DNA from: Telopea speciosissima
Taxonomy: Eukaryota; Streptophyta; Magnoliopsida; Proteales; Proteaceae
Assembly: GCF_018873765.1 (NCBI RefSeq)
Contig: NC_057924.1
Coordinates: forward strand, 6,820,001 to 6,884,000
Length of the DNA stretch: 64,000 bases
Direction of reading: 5' to 3'
The notes under the pieces are model-generated. The model made no database searches, was not told where the DNA came from, and was given only the letters and a program-made list of their open reading frames with translations. Positions 56,150-64,000 of the stretch are shown here, in pieces; the first letter of the stretch is position 1, and each line of letters begins with the position of its first letter. The position numbers were made by a program, and so were the translations under genes.

Positions 56150-57383
56150 ATATGGCTTCAGGGGTAAGTAGGGTTGGTATGTGAAATTTTCAGGGGTGGT
56201 ACGTGGAATTGTCAGAACCTTAGGGAGGTACGAGGAATATTGGGTGGATTTTAGGGGTACGCGTATTTAACCCTATAATATATGGGAAAATCTTGTCCTA
56301 ACCAATATTGGTAACAAAAAGATTGTAATATTTTTTTTACCCTCATAGTATAAGACACTTCTTTTTTCTATAAGGGTAAATCATGTCATTTCACATGGAT
56401 AATGACAACTACTTTAAAATGACATAATGATATATCACTTTCAACTTATTTTGCAAATAGGGTAAAGCTGATTGTAACCAACCCGGTTATAACAGATTTT
56501 GTAACCACATTTTTATACCCTTGCCCAAAGGAGAGTACAATATTTTGAGATGGGGATTGTTTTGTAATTGGACTTAAAAGATTGGGACCACTTATAAAAA
56601 GTTAGACTCCATATCAAAATAGAAACAAGGTTAGTTATGTAACTTTAAATTTGCAATTGCTAAAGCCAATCCGAGTCTTTTCTCTTCCCCCTCTTTCTCA
56701 ACCTTCTTCTCCGAAGTCAGCACCTCTGCAACTACAATGTTTCAGATGTGTTATCTTGAGATCCTTCAATCTCACGAAACTCACAATCCTCAAAGTAATG
56801 GCTGCGCAATGGATCGGAAGAGGGTGAGGAAGCCCAACCCTGTTGGTCGGTGTGAAAGTTGCCCCAACCTCCTCCTGCCAGCATCTTGCACCATGGCAGA
56901 CCGGCATTGCATCAAGCCAACAACCCAACAAGTTCATGGCTCCCTCTCCGTACATCATTGACACCGACACCACTGCCCCCGCCCCCTTCATCTCTCTCCT
57001 CGCAGCCCCAACTCTGTCGCCACTGGTCCTCTCCTGCTCCTTCCCGTTTGGTCTCAACTTCTTGAAAGCAAGAAGAATGCCATGAAAAAGTTCTACATTT
57101 ATCTAAACAAAATAGACACAAATCATGTCATAGAAAGGATTCACTTGCAGCAAAATCGATCGATCAACCATTCATCTCTATTTTCCCTATTTGAAACCCT
57201 CTAACTCTGATTTTCTACCTGATTTGTGTGAAAATCATTCTTCAGAGTCCCTTGATTTCTCCAAAATTCTTTGACAAACATCTCTTATGAGTTCATTGGA
57301 TACTGTGGAAAGATTAATGGGCTCAATTGAATTTTCAGTAAGAACTAGTTGTCTTACCTTTTCCTTACTATTGGTGGTTTTAG

Positions 57384-57681
57384 TGAGTTGCAATACTTGG
57401 ACTTGTCTTTTAAATCATTAATTGGAAATATTGATTCTTAATTAAATGGCTTAATTGGAATAAGAAGCATGAATTTGAGCTACAGCCGGTTCACTGGCTC
57501 TGTTCCTATCCAACTTGGTAAAGCAATGGTTTTGAAGTCCACACATCTAGTTTTCTTTGATCTCAGTATTGATCGGATTTCTAGGTCTATTCTTGATAGG
57601 ATAGGACATCTCTCCAAGTTGAAGACCCTCCTCTCATCAAATTATCTTAGTGGAGGAATTCTTGAGTCTTTCAAGGATTGA
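57384..57681 (+). pseudogene. Leucine-rich-repeat receptor-like gene fragment, broken
   Basis: In plus-strand frames, LQYLDLSFKSLIGNID is followed by a stop, and then MNLSYSRFTGSVPIQLGK, HLSKLKTLLSSNYLSGGILE and a stop at 57679-57681. The spacing and the L..L.LS.N.L.G.IP style are those of plant extracellular LRRs of RLP/RLK type. At least one stop and missing repeats show it is a fragment. It lies inside the inverted-repeat element 56468-58052, so capture is the likely origin. Confidence 0.65.
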
Positions 57682-57714
57682 GACACTATCTTGGTTCTCT
57701 GGTTATCCGAACGG

Positions 57715-57716
<2 letters not shown>

Positions 57717-57780
<64 letters not shown>
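57717..57780. repeat. (GA)n microsatellite, about 64 bp, followed by a G run
   Basis: A pure GAGAGA tract ends in GGGGGGGAG. The RERERE and SLSLSL frames through it are not genes. Confidence 0.97.
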
Positions 57781-57787
<7 letters not shown>

Positions 57788-58052
57788 AGATCAGACTTGT
57801 GGGCCCTGTCCATCGCCGGTGTTTCAAACAAGAGAGAAATTGAAAGAGAGGACGAAAGATAGGGTTGGTTGGGGTGCATAATTCTTTTTTCACCCTTTAC
57901 ATTAAGGAATCTTAGTTATTTCAGCCACTTGACATTATTATATGTGAAATTACCCCATTTACCCATGTGTTAAAAGTGAAGTCAGTTATGTTGAGGGGCT
58001 TATGAAGTCCAGTTACAAAGTCTGTTTGTAACCTTCTTGGTTACAAACAAAC

Positions 58053-60294
58053 GCACCCTTGGAAATATTGTTTTACCCGTGACTTATATAACTTTTGTGA
58101 ATAAAATAAGGGTGTTAAAATTGGGTCCCATCCGAATCAACCTAACAAAACCAAAATGGCCGGAACCAACTGCATCGAGGCCTTATTGGGCCGGCTTCAT
58201 ATTGGGGTATTCCGACCCCAAAACTGAACCAAACTGTCTCCAAAATCGATAGAGCCCAATATCAAAACAGGCTCAAAACCTGGACCGAAACCAAAACCAA
58301 ATCAATAAATCCCGGTAATTAAGAAACTAATTACAGTCCGAAACCAAATCGATAAACCCCGATAAGAAACTAATTACAGTCTGAAACCAAACCGAATCGA
58401 AACTGAACTTCCCTTATTGGTTTGGTTTGGGATTTACCATTCCCATACCAAAACTGACTCAACCCAAATCGAGCCATGATTATGAGATGGACTAACAATA
58501 AAAATTCAAAACGACTCCTAATTTCTAACCAACACGACTAGGACTAGTATTCACTCCTAAATTCACAAGGAAACATCATCGCAGTTCAAGATCTTTTTCT
58601 CTTGGTCTTTGGTACTGCATCTTTCAGTCTGAACATCTTTTGTGGAAAATAATAAGTTGTTAACATTACAAAAGTACTCATTATTGTTGTTTATGCCCTG
58701 AAAGGTTACCCATAACAAAATGGATAGTAGTTATAGTTGCTTGGCTATAACTACTGCATAGAGAAATGGCCTGTAACTAAGATGAGCAATAGAATATAAA
58801 TATTGTGTCTGTTGTTCTAAGCTATTTGTAGTTTTATCAGTAATATGTATACATATTGAATTTGCTTATTATTTTACAATATTATTTACACACAATATTT
58901 TCAAGTAACACATTGTTATGGCCATGTAATCGGATTCAAAGAGTATTGTTTCATCCTACGAAGAAAATGCATGACAAGGATCGATGTCCGTGGACTCGGC
59001 TACTCCCACTGGAGTTGGGATTTCTGATGGTGTCACAATGATGTCCTTGGATTCTACGCCCTTTGTACATTGTGGCCTTTTGGCGCAGTGGGTGTAGAAC
59101 TCAGGATTTAATGGCAATCTCACTTTAACCTCCCTTCCTATAAATAGGAATCAGTCACCACTCTGTGAAGAACTGTGAAGATCAAATTTTGTTTCTCACG
59201 GTGTAGGAACACAATTACCTTTCTTTCTTGTGTCAAGAGGAGCAAGCTAGGAGACTGTCGACTTCTGTTGTAGCTGCCCAGACGGAAGAAAGTACCAAGG
59301 CTCTGTGTCAAACAAATGAAAGAAAATGAATTTCAAAATTTCAGATTGTAAAATTTCAGCTAATTAAAGTACAATCTGTACGAAAAAAAGTTTAGAGCTG
59401 TCCCCAAATAAAGTGCAAATAAAATTAAAATGAGTGTTGTAATGCTCACCGCCGGACTCTGCTTTCACAATGTTTTCATCAAAAGATTCCACAATTCAGA
59501 GCAAATACTTTAAAATCTTTTTTGAATATCCATTTAAGCTGATCTTTGTCTAATTAATCTCTACTGCTGTTTAATTGAATACAAAATAATGAAAAGTAAT
59601 GAAAAAATATCTTAAGGAAGACCAATAACATGAAGAGAAAATAGCACAATACAAAAAAGCCAATTCTTTCCAAGTGGTATTTAGGCTATGTTATCCATAA
59701 CATGCCTCTACATCATTACAAAGTACTCATAGTTCTTGTCTATGCCCTGAAAGGTTACCCATAATAGAATGGATTGTAGTTATAGTTACTTGGCTGTTCA
59801 GTGTGGGCTTAGTTCAATCTATAGACTTTTAAGTCTTGTGTCTCATGTCTCTTTTTTTTATATTTTTGAAAATCGTAGTGCTATATGATTTTATTATGAA
59901 AGAATTAGTTAAGATGATATATAGTTCAGTAAAGATGGGTAAGAGAGACAAATGGTCAGTAACTAAGATGAGCAATAGAGTATATTATTTATTATATATA
60001 TATATATATATAATTAGTTCACATAATTATAAAGTACTTGAATCCTGAATAATACGCACATTTAATTCAAATAAAACATTGAGATGCCCCTCTTCAATTC
60101 CATGTGGAGTTTTTTTTATGGGTCTAATCCACGAGCAGCGTACCACTGAAGATTACGAAACTGTTCTTCCGAATGCACAATATACGAAAAAAATTTCAGA
60201 GATATGAAAACTGAGGACATAAGTCTATCAATAAACTATATATTACCACCCGAGAAATCCAAACCAATCAAAACAAGCATAACAAAGAAAAAAA
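58053..60294. other. Region between two inverted-repeat elements
   Basis: A degenerate AACCGAAC/CCGAAACCAAA repeat (58100-58450) is followed by AT-rich DNA and the partner copy of the duplicated block (59010-59725). A TA microsatellite lies at about 59993-60012. The phrase CCTGAAAGGTTACCCATAA occurs at about 58698 and 59747, a further local repeat. No gene recognised. Confidence 0.55.
59010..59725. repeat. Duplicated block, copy 2 (partner at 51430-52790)
   Basis: It shares TTGGGATTTCTGATGGTGTC, CAATGATGTCCTTGGATT, CTCAGGATTTAATGGCAATC (CTCAGGCATTACTGGCAATC in copy 1) and GAAAAGCCAATTCTTTCC-type words with copy 1. It lacks the psaA fragment, the noisy A-rich tract and the internal tandem duplication. 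Confidence 0.7.
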
Positions 60295-61893
60295 TGGTCG
60301 AAATTCAGATCACCCATTGAAATTTGAAAATACTCAGATCACCCCCTGCATTAGAGCCCTATACTCAAATTAGACCCTACCGTTAGTTAACTGATGAAGT
60401 CAGCTAGTTAAATTTTTTGAAAACCCTAAACTACCCTTGAGAAGAGTATAATTTCTATTTTACCCTTAGATCTAAAAACCTAACATGTACTCTTTTTTTT
60501 TTTTTTTTTCTTAATTAAAATAAGGAATCAGAGAGGGAATATTCCCTCTCCTTCCCAAATGTAGAGTTACTATTTTACCCTTGAACCTAAAACCCCAAAT
60601 ATCCATCTTCTTCCTCACATGACCTGCAACTTATAGGGTTTCAAAATTGCTGGTACAAACCTACAAATCGCGATTAACCGGAGTGGCCACCTGCCTACAA
60701 CTCCCGATGAAGGGATAAACTCATACGGTGACCAGTATGCCAGCGAAGGATACCGGAAAAAAACCCTTGCGACTTACAGGGGTTTCAAAAACCCTTGCGG
60801 TTTACCGGAGTGGCCACCTGCTCTCTCTCTCGTAACTCTCAGAGACGACTGCAGCGGTGGCGGTGGTTCAAGTCTTGTTTAATCGTAGCACCTAAGCTGC
60901 CTCTATTCGATTTACAAATCCATCAACCAATAAAACCCTAAAATCAAAACATGGGCTAAAAAACAAAATCAGTAAGATCTGAATCCAATAAGATGAATTG
61001 ATAATCGCTCGTTGGATGTTCCGTTGCTAGTTCTCTGTTCGCTGCCGACACTCCCTGTTAATTTCATGGGCAACACTGTGGAGGATTCGGTTGTTGACAG
61101 ACGCATTGAGACTGTGAATTTGGTCGACTCTGGGTTCTCTCCTGACTCCAGTGGACTTCGAAACAACTACTAGTGGATAGTGATGCAAATGCTTCCATGG
61201 ACTGGGAAGGTTTTGATACTCTCACTCCTGCAACACCCCATGTGGGACTCAACGTAGGCTGTTTTTCTGAGTTACTGGCTGAACCCCCTCTGGAACCCAC
61301 CAGTTTAATCTCTGCTGCACCCTCTGTTGCTTGACCCACTTCATCCACCGCGGCCTCAAGTGATGATTCATTTATTCATGCCCTACTAATAAAACCACCA
61401 CCCCCACACTTTTGAATTCCGCCTTTGATTTTTTTTCATTTTTTTAAAATCCTTTTTGGGATTTCTTTGTTTCTTCTTTAATTTTATCTTGTTAGCTTTT
61501 GAATTCAGAATTCATTCTCTGTAATCGAATGGTCATCTCGCAGTGACTTCGCCTGAGAAACCCACCTCCGGGAGTTACAAGAGAGAGATAGAAGAGAGAT
61601 GGAGCGTATAGAACATAACCATTGAAGATGCAGGTTGGTCGAACATGGAGAAGGAGAAGATATGGTTCCGATGCCGGTGCTGGAGAAGGTGAAACGCTTT
61701 AGTTCTTCATCCCACTTGATTTTGGGATTAAAATTGTCTTTTCAATTTACAAGGGTAAAATAGTCCTTTTACACCAATAACTAACAGCAGACTAACAGCG
61801 TTAGCGTAGAAGGGGTGATCTGAGTATTTTCAAATTTCAAGGGGTGGTCTGAGTTTCGACCCATTTTCAGAGGGTGTTTCGTAAATTTCCCAA
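60295..61893. mobile_element. Third inverted-repeat element, same family as the intron MITE of F-box copy B, with unknown insert
   Basis: The left arm (TGGTCGAAATTCAGATCACCC, TTGAAATTTGAAAATACTC, AGATCACCCC) is inverse to the right arm (GGGGTGATCTGAGTATTTTC, AAATTTCAAGGGGTGGTC, TGAGTTTCGACCCATT). The inner right arm GGGTAAAATAGTCC, CACCAATAACTAACAGCAG and ACTAACAGCGTTAG matches the MITE at 39854-40237. The interior (about 60560-61730) is richer in GC than its surroundings and has short coding-like stretches, for example DSDANASMDWEGFDTLTPAT, that I cannot assign. It may be a gene-fragment-bearing member of this MITE family. Confidence 0.6.
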
Positions 61894-62469
61894 AAAAATA
61901 ACACAAAAAATGATGGATATCTGATCAATAGTTTTATTGGATGTTTTTGAAAATACTTAACATCATCATTAGTTTAATAACTAAATTAAAAGGTAGAAGA
62001 ACATTAAAAGTAGTACGTTGAGTAAGGAATATTTCTTTTTTCTTCATATTTTTTTTTATTGGATGAATAAGGATTAATTCCATAAACAAGACTTCATATT
62101 GAAAAATTAGTTATTATATTGTCCATAATTTTGATATACACCACATACACATAGTTTGGGGATGTAGATAATTAGGGTTGTTATTGAGAGTTTATGGCTA
62201 TTAAATTAGAGAGGAGATCTACATTTGCTTTCGTTTTCTCAGAAGGTTCACAATGAAGTCAAGGTTTTTCCTACAAATGATAATGTTCTTCCTTTCTTTC
62301 TATTGAGAGACGGATCATTGGAGATGATCCACCTTCCTTTCTCGATCTAAATGGATCTAGAGTTCTTTCAACTCAGTAAGCTTTGAACCTTTTTAATGGA
62401 TCTTAATTGAAGGTTACAAGACTGTTTTGGTTTCCTATCACCAGTCCAGTTATATACATACTTAATGAG

Positions 62470-62604
62470 GCGTTGTTCTTTGTGCCGCAGCGCAGGCTGC
62501 ATCCACGCACATGGGGGTGGGCGCAATGACCACCCTGTCCCCCTGAGTGGCAGACCCATGTGCCTGGGCGCAGCCTATGCTGCGGCATAGAAAACATTCT
62601 CCCA
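62470..62604. mobile_element. GC-rich fold-back element, about 40-bp arms
   Basis: The left arm TTCTTTGTGCCGCAGCGCAGG, then CTGCATCCACGCACATGGG, is the near-complement of the right arm CCCATGTGCCTGGGCGCAGCC, then TATGCTGCGGCATAGAAAA. It is the same family as 39418-39545, whose words GTGCCGCAGCGCAGGCTGCA it shares exactly. Confidence 0.8.
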
Positions 62605-62928
62605 TACTTAATAATGTCGGCCCCCATAAGTTTACTTCCAGACTCTAGGGATACAGTTGAACTTGGAGATCTTCTGTTACGTGTATGGGTTGTTAGTTAT
62701 CTCTTGCATTACATAGATTATGGCGTGGGTTATTAGGGTGTGAACATGAGTATTAAGTTGTAGGCTGAAGTAGTGCAACGTGTATGGGTCTCTTTATTTG
62801 AACATGGTAGCAGTTATGTTAGTGGGTGTAGGCATATGGAGTGTCATGGTATTAGTGGGCTCTTGTAGTAGTAGTTTTCTTAACTGTTTGTACTCCTTAA
62901 GTAGCATACTAGTAGGAGTTCGGTTCCA

Positions 62929-63020
62929 CTGCACGTACCAATAGGTGAACGTACATGTATGGAAACAACATTAAAATGTGATTGGCTCTCACATGTACGT
63001 TCACTTGTTGGTACGTGCAG
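62929..63020. mobile_element. Fold-back element with TGCACGTACC ends
   Basis: The left arm CTGCACGTACCAATAGGTG, AACGTACATGT is inverse to the right arm ACATGTACGTTCACTTGTTGG, TACGTGCAG. Arms are about 29 bp, with a loop of about 33 bp. Non-coding. Confidence 0.75.
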
Positions 63021-63206
63021 ATGAAGGACTTTTGAACTACTAAATCTACTTGCCTAGAAGAGGCAGGGCTTCCTCGATAGAGCTCAACCCCCTACTTTTC
63101 CTCTTAAACTATCGTTTTCCTTCTAATCCATTTACCTTTCAGTTTATTATCACCATAGGTAGGAAGAATGTACCGTGTACATACCATCTTCGAGAATGAA
63201 TCATTT

Positions 63207-63349
63207 GCACATACCGACAAGTAAATGTACATATCAGAGCCAATTACATTTTAATTTTGTTTCCATAAAAACCCCGCCTCCCCTTGTTAATGGTAAAAAT
63301 AGGACAGATGGTTGACTCTCACATATACGTTCACCTTTTGGTACGTGCG
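63207..63349. mobile_element. Second, larger copy of the ACGTACC-type fold-back element
   Basis: The left arm GCACATACCGACAAGTAAATG, TACATAT is inverse to the right arm ACATATACGTTCACCTTTTGG, TACGTGC. It shares words (TTGACTCTCACATATACGTTC against TTGGCTCTCACATGTACGTTC) with the copy at 62929 but has a longer interior. Confidence 0.7.
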
Positions 63350-64000
63350 GAGGCCGAACTCACCATCTTCTTGCCTTGGTTTATTGGATTTAGATCTTCT
63401 ACAACCTAGTAGATAGCAGCAATCATCTGCCTAGCCCTCTGAGACCGGCACATGGATTTAGGGGCATCTAACGGTTAAGTTCAAACTGATTTGCTTTAAT
63501 GAGTGGATGCTACTAAACCGGTGACCAACCCAAATATCTGGGCAACCCGTTTTGGTTCGATAGCATGAACCAACTCCACCTGTAGGTAAATCCCCAAATC
63601 ACATCGAACTCATCGCTCTGCAATCACCGGCTTCTTCTTCTCCGTCGAACTCGTCACCACGAGCCAAATCGTGGCCGACTTCTTCTTCTCCGTCAAGATC
63701 TAAAATACGAAGGCTAATGCCCACATTTAAATCGAGTCTGTCTATCTAAATCCTGAAAAACAAAAGCTGGAATGAGAAAGGCGTCTTCTTCCTCCGTCAC
63801 TCTGCAACTCTGTGTGTACTACCGTGTCTCCGTTTCTCCTTGTGAAGAATCCTTCGGGTTGAAATCTTTTGTGATGCATCAAATACTGGGTTTAAAGCCA
63901 CACACACTCACAATGCACGAATCCTTGATTTAGAGTTCACGAGGGCTACAATTTCATATACAAAATGTAATTGTTTGGTTTCTTTTTGGGTTTTTTTTTG

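Larger units (their letters stand above)
54018..56274. mobile_element. Long-inverted-repeat DNA element carrying an NPH3-gene fragment (Pack-type, Mutator-like?)
   Basis: The left terminal repeat (AGGGTTAAATACGCATACCCC..., through AATTCCACGTACCACCCC and ATCATCATCTTCTTTTACAATG) is matched in inverse by 56035-56274 (CATTGTAAAAGAAGATGATG ... GGGGTACGCGTATTTAACCCT). ATAATAT flanks both outer ends (54011-54017 and 56275-56281) as a possible 7-bp target duplication. The interior, 54915-56034, holds two non-transposon segments, one of them an NPH3-domain fragment. No transposase is seen, so it would be non-autonomous. Gene-fragment capture between long inverted ends recalls Pack-MULEs. The 7-bp duplication is shorter than Mutator's usual 8-10, so the superfamily is uncertain. 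Confidence 0.75.
56468..58052. mobile_element. Second inverted-repeat element, carrying an LRR-gene fragment
   Basis: The left end GCTGATTGTAACCAACCCGG, then TTATAACAGATTTTGTAACC, is the near-complement of the right end GTTACAAAGTCTGTTTGTAACC, then TTCTTGGTTACAAACAAAC. The arms are about 45 bp. Between them lie an unrecognised GC-richer segment (about 56690-57090), the LRR fragment (57384-57680) and a long GA microsatellite (57717-57780). No transposase. The ends are imperfect and no target duplication was found, so the limits are approximate. Confidence 0.55.
61894..64000. other. Right end of the window: fold-back elements and unassigned DNA
   Basis: This holds fold-back elements at 62470-62604, 62929-63020 and 63207-63349. 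The stretch 63550-63960 has TTCTTCTTCTCCGTCGAACTCGTC-like sequence that resembles plant leader or coding DNA, but no frame long enough to support a gene was found. Confidence 0.5.

Noticed and set aside
56698-57090. Overlapping frames with proline- and alanine-rich products
   Set aside because: No family recognised on either strand, and no consistent splice context; at most a captured fragment in the element 56468-58052.
57642-57893. Frames rich in RERERE or SLSLSL
   Set aside because: They come from the GA microsatellite.
60969-61348. Serine- and threonine-rich frames
   Set aside because: They lie within the third inverted-repeat element and match no family I know; treated as possible captured DNA only.

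Overview
The window is nuclear DNA from a flowering plant. The signs are AT-rich DNA with GT-AG introns, chloroplast-targeted and plant-specific protein families, three F-box/FBD/LRR genes, three SINEs that match my memory of the plant Au family, many small fold-back elements, and a nuclear copy of a chloroplast psaA piece. The species cannot be read from the sequence; an early-diverging eudicot or magnoliid is only a guess.

0-21.5 kb is the ordinary gene-bearing part. It starts with the last exon of an SGP/Tem1-like small GTPase (+). Next is a nine-exon chloroplast-type RNA pseudouridine synthase (-, 5563-13643), whose splice phases close to a 476-residue protein. A three-exon gene for an 87-residue conserved plant protein (-, 15467-20357) stands head to head, 472 bp apart, with a two-exon TMEM97/sigma-2-receptor-like EXPERA gene (+, 20830-21435).

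21.4-31 kb is mostly non-coding: degenerate CGGTT- and GGGCC-type repeats, fold-back elements, a tRNA-Leu(UAG) gene (-, 29289-29368), and a single-exon gene of the MAPK-kinase-substrate (At1g80180-like) family (+, 30985-31275).

32-49 kb is a tandem array of F-box/FBD/LRR genes, all on the minus strand at about 6.5 kb spacing (473, 476 and 477 residues, three exons each, all open). The spacers hold a diverged 455-485 bp repeat, a repeated upstream block (four copies for three genes), truncated LINEs with target-site duplications, CACTA-like fragments, and a probable solo LTR. Copy B alone carries a DNA-transposon insertion in each of its two introns.

49-64 kb holds no gene I can support. It has a near-symmetrical 158-bp-arm hairpin, a duplicated 1.3 kb block of which one copy carries the psaA fragment, and three long inverted-repeat DNA elements that carry gene-like inserts. 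The clearest (54.0-56.3 kb) carries an NPH3-domain fragment fused to terminal-repeat sequence in an uninterrupted 249-codon frame, and its left end is triplicated in tandem. The last 2 kb has small fold-back elements and unassigned DNA.

The strongest candidates for something new are the cluster of gene-fragment-bearing elements with its chimeric NPH3 frame, and the F-box array with its associated repeats. No prokaryote-type system, CRISPR array or operon is present.
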